Shown here: positions 48,361-59,654 of the stretch, one piece after another
Layout: every line of letters begins with the position of its first letter
Position numbering within the stretch: position 1 is the stretch's first letter
Source: Anaspis maculata
Taxonomy: Eukaryota; Arthropoda; Insecta; Coleoptera; Scraptiidae
Direction: 5' to 3'
NCBI GenBank assembly: GCA_949128115.1
Contig: OX421965.1
Location: 28,143,681 to 28,207,680, forward strand
Length of the DNA stretch: 64,000 nucleotides
The notes under the pieces: model-generated
Databases searched by the model: none
Told to the model about the DNA's origin: nothing
Seen by the model: only the letters and a program-made list of their open reading frames with translations
Program-made: the position numbers and the translations under genes

Positions 48361-50560
48361 CTAATCAACTTTTATTCAATTCGTCACTAACTTGCTCATC
48401 CGAGTCCTAAAAACTCTAAACCAATCAACTTCTATTCGCAACTCATCATCTCTTGCTATAATTTTTCCAAAAATCGTAAACTCATCAATTCCGATCTTTC
48501 CAAGCGCTTCTGATGGATTAACGCAAATTGAAACAAAAGGAAATGGCAATTTGTCGAGGAAATGAAGTTTTTACTGGGAACACGCTTTTTTGGCTCTTCC
48601 CCTTGATTCAGCCGGAATAACTGCGAATGGAAGCTCAAACTTATTTTCCAAGCAATTACTACATACAAATCTCGCTTCCTATGCCATGCCATTTTGATAA
48701 TCAGAAAGCTAGCCTTCCAACGTTGCCGTAACAGGTCTTTCATCTGCTTACCTTCCCACCTATAATAGTGGCCGCGGTATATTCTAAATATTTGGGAGAA
48801 TACGGCATTTGATGAAGGAGCCATTTCCTTTGGCAGGATTGCTCTTAAGGGTTCTCGAAATCGATCCATCCAGAGCACCCAAAAATTAGTCTCAAATTAG
48901 TTTGAGCCCGCAGTTCGGTGGGCGTTTGGCTGATGCTGCTATGGAAACTGGCCTGGAACGCCGCAAAACTGTGGTCCAAAACCGTCAAACGCTTCTTTCG
49001 TTTATAACTGGGGGTTCCACCAAAAGTTTCATTTTTATCTGGATGTAGTTGCTAAGGAACTGGCCTTTGTATTGTCTTTGTCATAGCAACTGACTGAAAT
49101 CAAAGCTAACTCGCTTATAAAACTTTTGTTAAAATCTACAATGAATAGGGTCCTTGCATGAATTTTATATTGAAACGAGTACTTCACAAAATCATTCAAA
49201 ACGTTATTCACAATAGTTTCCGCCAAAAAAAAAAAATCAAAAAAATTGGTCCATCCTTTAAATGAAGATCAAAGTTTGATTTTTTTTTTCGCGCCAAAAA
49301 CACGGTCGCTTCTACGATGACCTTGTATGACCACGATGACGTCAACCCGAGAGTTCTATTTTTCGTTTGCAAGTTTTTTTTTGCGAGGTTGCAGCCCTGC
49401 TCCTGAAACCCCGCGAAAATTCAATTCTTCATTATTTTACAGACCTATCTCAATTTTAGAGCCGCGAACAGCACCGTCGCCCTTGCTCACGTGTCAGGAC
49501 CATCCCCAAGCTCGTGCTGCGCGCTTTTCAACCTGAATTGAGCGTCAGCCCCACAGACGTCTGAGACGGTGACAGTGAGATATGTCAAACATTTAAAATT
49601 CGTAGTCGCAATCTGTAAGTGTAGAATCAAGTAGTCCCAGCCCGGGGCACGATGACGTCATCCCGCAGCTGACACATCGGTGTATGAAAGTTGCATGCTT
49701 TACAGTTTTTGTGTTTTATATTTACAAAACCAAATGATATATTAAGATTTTCGAAGAACCATTCAGTCTGTGGTGCTATTTGGCTACCAAAGCATCATTG
49801 GAGGCAATAAAAAAAAATCGTACAAGGACCTCATTATTGAAATAGGTACCCTATGCAAATTTTTAACTAAATATATTATCAGGATTATAATAAGGCCAAT
49901 AGGAGGACTTCCTGGCCGTACTTCCACAATCACGATGGATAAGTTACAGGAGAGGCGGTGGGCTGGTCCATATAGCAGAAAATACCACAACACTTACTTT
50001 TTATTGTCGTTGACATAATAATAAGAAATGTGTAGGTAATGATCCTGATGCAGAAAAATTACAATAAAAAGTGCCGCTCTGTCGCTTTGAAAACTAAACG
50101 ATCTCAGAAGCAAAACAATTACATTAGCGGGTAGCAGCCGGCGGTAAATGGTGTCTCAGCATTTTCTTTCTTCACACAATTATCTTAATGAACACTCACC
50201 CGTGGATATTATGTGCAATTGCATTCGCGGATTTCCAAGATTCGCGGAATTTTGAAAATAATTGACAAGCATCATTTTGTTTTGTGTGAGGTAATAGGTA
50301 GTATTGGTACCTAATGCGGTCATCGTTCCTAGACCAGAACCTTCAGGCCTGCGGTCTGCACGCATGATGTTTTTGCAGCACCTATGTATGATCGATGTCC
50401 TCCAGCAAGACAAATCTAGCATCTATACTTTTAAATCAATGTTTTTCTTCTTATCGGCCTAAATTTTACCTTAGAAACTCGCCTCTTTATTAATCGATTT
50501 TACATGCATAAAAAAGTGCGTTTTTGAATCGTGAGAGAATGTGATAGTTCTGTGCGGGAA
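48361..50560. other. No gene supported
   Basis: The 140-codon minus frame at 48456-48878 has no domain. Its first part (48797-48885) is a diverged copy of 50888-50976 and therefore repeat-derived. The rest is AT-rich. Confidence 0.35.
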
Positions 50561-50568
50561 AATTATAC

Positions 50569-51010
50569 TTAAACTGAACCGTCAGCGTCATGCATCAGGT
50601 ATAAAACACTGGCATACACCTGAAACGTAAAGTCCAACGTAGTACGTTGGTTGAGTAAACAATATATAAACGCATGCAGACGGTATCGTAACCTTTTGGT
50701 ATCAGCCAGCCCGATGACGCCACAGTGAAAGCATCTTTCGATACCGGCTTTGCAGCGAATCATTTTCTAGAATTGATAGTGGAGTATGGAAGGACTTTGT
50801 TATCGTGTCAGTATGCCCTTTACTTCTGAAAAATTCTTCAGGAGCCTCAGTTCTCATCTCATCATCAGTGGCCGGGGTAGGTGTGGAAATACGGCATTTG
50901 ATGAAGACGCAATTTCCTTCGGCCGGATTGCTCTTCAGGGTTATTGAATTCGATCCATCCAAAGCACCTAAAAAATCATCCCTTATAGGGGGCCTACAGG
51001 AGCCCTCCAA
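50569..51010 (-). pseudogene. Possible retroelement gag remnant
   Basis: The minus strand reads GALDGSNSITLKSNPAEG in one frame. After a shift near 50760 it reads CKAGIERCFHCGVIGLADTKR. The latter resembles a CCHC zinc knuckle (C-x2-C-G-x2-G-H-x4-C) in which the His is Leu and the last Cys is Arg. The first segment recurs, diverged, at 48797-48885. If this reading is right, it is a dead gag/ORF1 piece of a retroelement. Support is thin. Confidence 0.35.
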
Positions 51011-51444
51011 ATTTCTGGGCGCAAAAACTTCCTACCAAATCACCGTTGATCATTGCTATTACTATCTTGCAGGTATTCCTAAAATTGAATATTCCGTTTT
51101 CTTCAATTTTTCTTTCGAAGCACTGATAGCAGTGGAACCCTAAAAAGCAAACAACATTTTGAAAGGACAATCTCAAGATTTCCGTGAACTGTCCCAGACC
51201 CCGATTCCAGCATCGATTGCTAGGAGCTCCTCCGCCAATTGTGTCTTGTCTCCCGTTGTGGTCCCCAGCGTGGAATAACCGGAAATAATATCTGGTTGCC
51301 TTATTTCACAAAATTTTGAGTCTATCCCAGATTCCACATTTAGGTACGTGCCTATTCAACATGCCCCCCCCTCTCTCTATCCTTCCAAACTATCCCTGAA
51401 GCTAAATGAAGAATGGGTTGAATAGTGAAGCATGAAATATGTTC
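51011..51444. other. No gene seen
   Basis: Contains the fragment GGAGCTCCTCCGCCAATTGT (51223-51242), shared with the 27-31 kb repeats. Confidence 0.4.
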
Positions 51445-51529
51445 AGGAACTATTAGCCCAGGCATTTTAGTTGACCTGGAAAAAATAACGTGAGTCTGAA
51501 AATTGGTGGAATGCTTCCACTTTAACCCC

Positions 51530-52660
51530 TTTAACCACATACTGAAAGTCCTAAAAAAATCCTATGTCCGCTTCATCGGTTTTTGGCGGCAAAAAGATGC
51601 AAGTGACATTATTTCAGAAACTATTTATTATTATTTATTTATTATCTATTATTTATTTCAATACGCGTTGAAGTTTCAATACAGCTGAAAACTTCCGAAA
51701 ATGATCTTCTTGCCCAGTTGAAAAACATATTGAAAGTCCTGAAAAATCCTCAGTCCGCTTCATTGATTTTTGGCGGAAAAAAGGTTCAAATGACATTATT
51801 TTGGAAACTATTTATTAAAATACGAGTTGGAGTTTCAGTACCGCTAAAAATTGCTAAAACTGGTTTCCTTTGTCAGTTGAACAACATACTAGAAGTCCTC
51901 AAAAATCCTATGTCCGTTTCATTGTTTTTTGGCGGCAGAAAAGTATAAGTGACATCTTTTTGTTACTATTCATTAAAAACGGGTTGAAGTTTTGATACAG
52001 GTGAAAATATTTAGTCTCCGCGGTCAGTTGAGCAGCCTACTGAAAGTCTTAAGAAATCCTATGTCCGCTTCATTGTTTTTTGGCGGCAAAAAGGTATAAG
52101 TGACATTGTTTTGGAAACTATTCAAACAGGCAGTCATGTTTCAATACAGCTGAAAATTGCTGAAAATGGTCTCCTTGGTTAGTTGATCAACATATTGGAA
52201 GTCCTGAGAAATCTTCTATCCGCTTCATTAGTTTCTGGCGGCAAAAAGGTATAAGTGAAATTTTCTTTTGTCACTATTTATTAAAATACGGGTTGAAGTT
52301 TCGATACAGCTAAAAATTGCTGGAAATGGTCACTTCGGTCAACTGAACAGCACACTAAAAATACTAGGAAAATCTCTGTTTGCTTCATTTTTTTTTGGCG
52401 AAAAAAGGTATAAGTGATATTGTTTTGGAAACTATCATTTATTGAAATAGGCGTTGAAGTTCCAATATATCTGAAAATTGCTGGAATTGGTTTCCTCGAT
52501 CATGTGAGCAACATACTGATTGTCCCAAGAAATCCTATGCCTCTTCATCGTCTTTTGGCGGAAAAAAGGTATCAAGATAATTTCTTGAAACTATTGATCA
52601 AAATACTCATGTGTTGAAGCTGCAGTACAGTTGAAAATTGCTGGAAGTGGTCAACTCGGA
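51530..52660 (+). repeat. Satellite array, left arm (7 units of about 160 bp)
   Basis: The conserved word (T)CCGCTTCAT occurs near 51570, 51752, 51911, 52062, 52221, 52380 and 52538. The spacing of about 150-180 bp shows head-to-tail units with moderate divergence. Confidence 0.88.
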
Positions 52661-52716
52661 CAAGTACAGTCAACTTACAAACAAGACCATTTTTAGCAAT
52701 TTTCAGCTGTAGGTAC

Positions 52717-55478
52717 TGTGGTATTTCCCCTTTGTTTTGTTTATACGTTGGTACCTGAAGTAGGTACGGTCGTTGACGTTCGTAGCGTTTGCCGATAGGA
52801 GAGGGAGATGGCGCTAGGCGGGCCGGCCGACTGGCGGGTCGCAGGCAGACAGAGAGAACAGAATCAGCTGTGGTGCGGAACACGTGATTTCAAGTGGTCT
52901 GGTGTGTGTCGTTTTCACGTATTTAAGGTCAGTTTTGCTTTAATTATTGTATCGTAATTTTGGCTTCCACTCACTCACCAACTCATGCATTTTGATACCT
53001 ATTTTGTCCGCGAAATTATTGTACATAACCCGAAATCCTTTGTTCTCTTTGTTATCAACGGGCTTGCATAACCCGCCGCTTTCCCCTTTGAAATCAAGGT
53101 GCTTCGCACAGCTTTGAATTTTGTGTAATTTATCTACTCTCAAATGATCTCAATGTTGACGTCAAAATCCGGAAATCAAGTGCGTGTGCACTTGGCGCAC
53201 TCATGACGTGACAAGGCCTGCGAACTGCGCTGCGCGCGTATTTCGAGGTTTCATTAATTGTTTCTTTTCCACAAGTTACGTCACAAACAGAAAGATGACA
53301 AAAAGAAACTCCGCTACGCCCAAATCAGCCGCTAAGTAGAGAACAGTACTTTTATGATTCATTCTCATTTCATTGTTCATTGTCAGGTTATACATGAAAG
53401 TAAAGGAAGGAAAAGGGACTTGCGCGCTTCTCCTTGTCCTGGGGGGGGGGGCACCTGCTTGTATGAATCTGCCTTGTTGATTCTACTAACCGTTTCTTAT
53501 TTGGAGGGGGAATTATGTAATCTCTTTTGCAAAATGTTTAACGTGATCCCTTGCTGTTCCTACTTATGATGCAATTCTGTAGAGGGTGGCATTCTGTAGA
53601 TACTCTGTTATTTAAAAGAAATCCTGTCGGCTAATGGTTTGCCTAGTGTAACGGAGCGTTTGTGGAATGTTGTTTTTTGGGAATCGCCACATTTGTCTCC
53701 CATCCTTTTGCCGCTGCTTCAGACTCGGGTTTGTTTCTTTTTACTGCCCTGATTCGACGGGCATATTTATTTATAAACATATTCGGTAGTATCACGGAAC
53801 CTACTCACCAAGAATGCGTACGTTGAATGGTGGGACTCGAATGGAGTATGAAAGCAGTGTAAGTGTCCAATGATTGTGGTCGCAATTTTCGTTCCTCGAT
53901 GGTACCGACAATGTCCATTCACAAGATCAACTGTAAATGTCACTTATCTTGCATTTGAACGAAAACAAGTGTTTACCTTCGGAAACGAATGTAGACACTC
54001 TCAATTTTGGAGGAGTGCTTCCACTTCTTTTGCTGTTACCCGCTCTGTTCAGTATGATGGGAGGACTGTTCGGCCCTCTCACCGGCAGGCACCTGAGTGG
54101 GTTGATCCCACGTGTGGGCCTCATCAAAAATAGGCTTCATGAGAATTCCTTGTCCATCCCCTCAGGATATCACCAAAGTACCTCTGACTCCAAATTTACC
54201 TCTTCGATTCACGTTGGGGTTTCAATTCCAACTAAGTCGGCGACGAAGAGAGGGCCACAGGTTGGTTCGAGTCGCCGCACCCTTGCTTGTACTGTTTACT
54301 AATTCTTCTTCTGTTTTGTATGTATGTATCTGTGGGGTTTGTAATGGGTAACTTCTGGAGAATTTCGGGCAAATGCGTTATAGATACTTCTTTCTTCCAA
54401 TTGCTTACAAAAAGTATGACCAACTTTAAGTTCTCTACTTATTCACCTCTCACCTGTTTCTTGTTTATTTATCTACCTGTTTATCTCTTATATGTTTCTT
54501 GTTTATTTATCTACTTGTTTATTTATCATTTGTTTCTTGCTGATTTATTCACTTGTTTATCTATGATTTGTTTCTTGCTGATTTATTAACTTGTTTACCG
54601 ATCATTTCTTCATTGTTTACTTATCTATCAATTTGACTTCTTTGTTTGTAAAGTGGAACATTAATTGCTTAGCGTAAAGTTTCCTTTTGTTGTTACGTAA
54701 ATAACTTGTGAACGAAACAAACTTTCAAAGAGGTTCAAGCACCGATTCACGCTGACTTGATCAATGCCTAACTGGAGTGACTTCTCTGTCATTTCATCAT
54801 GACTCATTCACACTTAACTTTTGTTCAGATCATTTGGGAAGGGATTTTTCAGCAACCAACCAGGCAATACGCATGGGTTTCTTTGACGTGTTCTTCCCAG
54901 GTGTGCCTGTCAGCGAATACGTCACTTTTTCATTGCGATCAAATTGACAGTTTGCCATGTTTCAAGATTTCTTGTTTTGTTTTGCTAATCAGATTTTGTG
55001 TTCATTTCATTGTTGTAAATTCCTGCATTGTCTAAATAATTTGTATTGATTTTTCTTGTTTCATTTGTCTTTGTATTTTGTTGTTCTTTATCCATGTTTT
55101 GTCATTTTTATCACTGTCAATTCCTTGTTGTTAGGTGTTTTGAGAAAAGAAACAAATTCATCAAAAACTTTGCAATTGATTTTCAATAAACATTCATTTT
55201 GCTTGCATTTCATTCGCGTTTCATTCAAGAATCAAACCTCGTCCCCCACGACACATTCTCATCTCGAGTAAGAACTTAACACAACGTAGGTAAAATGTAA
55301 ACGACGTGGGGAAGGGAAGAAACAACGACGATCGCAGCCGAACATCGCAACCAGGATACATTACAGAATGGTGCCGTGAGACCAGGATACACTACAGCAA
55401 TAACATCGAAAAAGGGGGTTACATTACAGAGTGGTGCCGTGACCAGGATCATGGTATCGTCAACGAGGATACACTACA
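52717..55478 (+). mobile_element. LTR-retrotransposon-derived insertion (solo or deleted LTR)
   Basis: This segment interrupts a satellite unit (TTTTCAGCTG..TACTGAAAC). It starts TGTGGTATTTCC, ends GATACACTACA (TG..CA) and is flanked by GTAC on both sides (52713-52716, 55479-55482). A TATA-like TATTTAAGG lies at 52920 and a poly(A) signal, AATAAA, at 55185. Near the 3' end, TGGTGCCGTGA occurs twice (55369 and 55432), each after an ATTACA. TGG directly after an LTR end is how a tRNA primer site begins. It may therefore be a 5' LTR to about 55365, plus a short leader, fused by deletion to the 3' LTR end. No gag or pol remains. Confidence 0.65.
54420..54620. repeat. Low-complexity TTTATTTAT-rich tract in the LTR insertion
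   Basis: Imperfect repeats of a ~30-bp unit, TGTTTCTTGTTTATTTATC with variants. Confidence 0.75.
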
Positions 55479-55482
55479 GTAC

Positions 55483-56255
55483 TGAAACTTTGGCCCGTGT
55501 TTCAAAAAAATAGTTCACAATATAATGTCACTTGTACAGTTTTGCCGCCAAAAAAATGAAGCGGGCATGGGATCTCTCAGGACTTTTAGTATGTTATTTA
55601 ACCAACAAAAGGGTACTATTTTTCAGCAATTTCAGATGTACTGAAACTTCAACTCATGTTTTAATAAATAGTTTCCAAAATAATGTCACTCGAACCTTTT
55701 TGCTGCCAAAAACGGATGAAGTGGACATAGTATTTTTTAGGACTTTCAATATGTTGTTCAGCTGACCGAGAAGACCATTTTTGGCAATTTTCAGCTGTAT
55801 TGAAACTTGACCGCGTGTTTAATTGAATAGTTTTTAAAACGAATGTCACTTATACCTTTTTGCCGCTGAAAAAAAGTATGAAGCGGACATAGGATTTCTT
55901 AGGACTTTTAACATGTTGTTCAACTGACCAATGAGACCATTTTCAGCAATTTTCAGCTGTATTGAAACTTTAACGCGTGATTTAATTACTAGTTTGCAAA
56001 GCAATGTCTTTTATACCTTTTCGCCGCTAAAAAACGATGAAGCGGATATAAGATTTCTTAGGACTTTGAATATGTTGTTCAACTGGCCGAGGAGACCGTT
56101 TTCAGCATTTTTCAGCTGTATCGAAGCTTCATCGCGTATTCTAATAGAATGTTTCTGAATTATTGTCACTTACACCTTTTCGCCGCCAAAAACCGATGAA
56201 GCGGACATAGGATTTTTCAGGACTTTCGGTATGTGCTTAAGAGGTTGAAGGGGAA
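55483..56255 (-). repeat. Satellite array, right arm (5 units)
   Basis: ATGAAGCGGACATAGGATTTC-type words occur near 55558, 55716, 55877, 56036 and 56194. They are the reverse complement of the left-arm unit with the same ~160-bp period. Confidence 0.88.
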
Positions 56256-56330
56256 GCGTTCTACCAATTTTCAGACTTACGTTATTTTTTTCCAGGTTTT
56301 GGTCAATTTTGATCTGAGATGCCAGGACTA

Positions 56331-59300
56331 TGTGGAGCGTTTATTGGAAAATCACGTCATGTCCATAGTAGATAAACTATGATCTGATTGCTAGCCATAA
56401 GAGATTGCTCGTTAAAAGGATTCTTAGATTTATTTATTTCAAATGATCAGATGATTAGCTGAACAACTGGTAGAAAAGTGGCACCGTCCTGGTAAACTGC
56501 GTAAGAGTAGAATAATATCAAGGTGCAAGTTGAGGTGTTAGCATAGCAGATGTCTGCAAAGATGACGGTCAATGAGGAAACATGGGTGGTGAAATACCAC
56601 TATTCAAATATGTATTCATTTTTAAAGCCTTTGTTTCGCCTTAAGGGTCCCGAAAAAGCTTTGTCCACCCTGTACACAGTCTAAGCAAATTTCTGTTGAT
56701 GCAAATGGATAAGAATATATGAATTCAGTCCTTGTTTTGCATGACTGAAAATTTGAGAAGTTTCTCAAAGATTTTGATTTGTTGTCAAATAATTGTCTTG
56801 ATAATGACTTGAACATTTTTCGCAAAAAACATTTTCAGCGTTTCAGTCCAGAGGTAACCCACTTCATAAGAATAATAACATAAGTATCGAAGAGGCAGCT
56901 AGCATGCGTTTTGCATCTGGTTTGATTCGACAGCTTGAATTTCACGTAATGAGAGGAGAGGGCTTCCGATTGGCCATGATTGACCACCCGAATCTGTCAG
57001 ATTTGGAATCAACTGATTGCGTCTGACAGATAACAGATTTAAATGAAGACACGATGAAAAATCATATAAATTGAAGGTTAAAAGTGGCAATTCTGTGAAA
57101 TTTAAAGGCCCCTTAAAATTATAATAGGCGCTGGTCACCTAGGAACTATCAGAAATCGGCCTCATCACGATTGGCTGATTTTTTTCAAGGGCCTTTAAAT
57201 TTTAACGGGTTTGATATAGAATCGTCACTAAAGACGGTAAATTTTCGTCGGTATAATTTTGGCCAGAGCTTTTTGGCGCCAGACAGTCTAAATACTGCCG
57301 ATACGGGCAAGTATATAAGTACTGCCGGAGTTTTTAAGTAAGACACTCAACTCGCTCAAGTATTGCCGAAAATGCTTGCCTTCCCGATCTCACGAACGTA
57401 ACGTTCTCGGCCGGCATAACCTTCAAATGAAAAGCCTGAATAATTATTTGGTATAGATTGCAGATTGCAGAGAATTTGAACGTTCCAAATTACACCACGA
57501 GACCTACTTCTTCCATTGAGTGATTAAACGACCAACCTTGAAACAAAGTATCATGCGCCAAACTCGGACTCGATCAGACCATAACAGTATTCTAAATCTA
57601 TCGGTGCAAATCAAATTGTTCCTGTGCATGGCTGTGGCACAGCGATGCAAATGTAAAGACTCTACAACATTACCACTTTGCTGCTGCTGTGCTGACGGCT
57701 GACCCGATCAAAATGTCACCAACATCAACACAACAACAAAAAATATCAAAAAAATAAAAAACACAGGACATGAGTCTGCCACAACACGACGCCTCACCCA
57801 AAATAAACAAAAGCGAAAAAATTCGTAAAGTGAACGAACCATCTCGCTGCGCAAATAAAGATAGAGCCCACGATGTGTGATGCGAAGCGAAAAGAAGAAG
57901 GTAGACACCACTTGTTGATTCAAGCCTTTTCCATATCTCCTCGCCGGGAGAGACAGCGCGCGATTAAAGGCATTTTATGCAAACACGCTATCGAGACATC
58001 ATCATCTCCAGGGCTCCTTGGCTCTGTCCGTGTGTCCTTTGCCTTACCCCATCATGGTCGTGCGAGACCACTTTAAAATTTATCTCGGGCATTAGGCGAT
58101 AGCCCGACTAAAAGCCCCCGGTGTCATATCCCTACTGATGGCAGTCTCCGCCAGCCGTCGTCGAAATGCAAGGTGTGTTGTTTTGTTTTTTATTTATAAT
58201 ATGTGTTTCTAAAAGAGTCTGAAAGGCCCGCATTTGTGCGATAAAAAGGTCTTTATCAATGGCATATCTTTGCCCCCTTTTGTGGGGGCATTGTTGGGTG
58301 GATGCGAGCCGAGCGCCCACGTGCACGAAATGGTGATGATGCCTATGGACTCCTTTCCGTTGTCTTTTTTTTTCAGAGAAGCATCTCTATGAAGGGGGCG
58401 CATGGCCGCACATCGCTCCAAGAGCTCATGTCTTGGTACACATGGTTTTGCATTTATAACTCTCCAGCACATGTTGTTGATGTTGGCAATTTTTTAATGA
58501 TGATTTGCATAACAACTGTGCGTTCAAAACGGAGACAAAATGTGTGTAGAGACCGAACTGACTATGCTCGAGTCTAATAATGAGAAAAGTTGAAAACCAG
58601 GATCATTTTGAACGGTCAGTCCGTTGAATTGATCACAATGCTACAATGTATTGTTAGTTGAACTGTACTAGACAGTTTGATACAAAAAAATCGCTGTTGA
58701 ACTCGTTGATCGTTTTTTGACTGTAAATGGCTTCGACGAATTTTATCTATAGCAAAGATACTCAGCGACCAAGTTCAATAACTTATTGCGGGATTTATAA
58801 GCAACTGAAAGATGAGACATACATTATTCAGGAAGTTTGCATCCCAGTTGATATTGAAATCAAATCTGCAGAGTTCAGAATGGATTGCATGCCAGACTCA
58901 ACCCTTTACTCATACAACACACAACAACAGACAAAACTACCATTATACTAGTGAGTAGGAGGTTACCACCTCATATCAATTCCTGCTGTTTCTCACGGAT
59001 TTCTTGTTTCCTGTTTTTACGTCTTGGTTATTGATCTGCACATCGAAAATGTTGAATTTTCCTTTATCTTGCATGCTTGCAGTGTAATCGCGTGTAAAAT
59101 ATCTGCCACAACAGCATATTAATTTTCGTCGATTGCTTGTTTTCATGTTTTCATATTTTTTTCACGGATGTAATTCAATGCCGTAAATGCTGCTCTATTT
59201 CAGCGAGCGTAGCATTCTATTTCTCCTGTTTATATGATTCGTTTGAAGATTTTTCACATTTTTCAAAACAACTAATTTCAGTTCAATGGAAAGGAGAGAT

Positions 59301-59654
59301 AGAGATAGAGGCCCGTAAGAAGCTTGAAAAGAAGATGTATACCTACACAGGACAGGGCGTAACTTAATGACGTCTACAAAATTCACAGGCATGTTCCTTG
59401 GTTAACTTGATGAAAAGTTCCTATGAACTACTATGTCCGGAAAAGCTTACTGAGAAAGTCACAGCTCCCTGAAGGTAAGCCCATAAGAATAGTTTTTTAT
59501 CGATAGGCGATTTCCATTCACCCAAAATCTCAGTTGTCTTCACTTCAACTCAGCTGTTTGGCCAACAGGAACGTTTTTGATCAGATGAGTATCTCCTGAA
59601 CCCGTTAACAAAAATTATGAATAGTTGGTACTCCTACTTACTAACCTCTCCATC
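56331..59654. other. Mostly no gene; GC-richer patch 57.8-58.4 kb
   Basis: AT-rich except 57840-58420. There TTAAAGGCATTTTATGCAAA (57964-57983) and CGGGCATTAGGCGATAGCCCG (58085-58105, imperfect palindrome) look like possible conserved noncoding elements, but nothing here proves it. A 74-codon plus ORF at 58727-58951 has an ATG and no recognised domain. Confidence 0.35.

Larger units (their letters stand above)
51445..56330. mobile_element. Foldback element with satellite-array arms
   Basis: The left arm (51530-52660) holds seven head-to-tail copies of a ~160-bp unit. Each contains TATGTCCGCTTCATTG, TTTTGGCGGCAAAAAG, AAGTGACATT and TTTCAATACAGCTGAAAATTGC. The right arm (55483-56255) holds five copies in the opposite orientation (GAAGCGGACATAGGATTTC..). 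The outer flanks also pair: ACGTGAGTCTGAAAATTGGTGGAA (51488) against TACCAATTTTCAGACTTACGT (56262). The arms meet near 52663, where the first inverted unit begins, and were then split by the LTR-type insertion at 52717-55478. No protein is encoded. Long TIRs built of tandem units recall foldback elements, but this unit is unlike any I know. Confidence 0.8.

Noticed and set aside
54235..54290. GGTTCGAGTC, similar to a tRNA B box
   Set aside because: No A box at the right distance and no acceptor stem.
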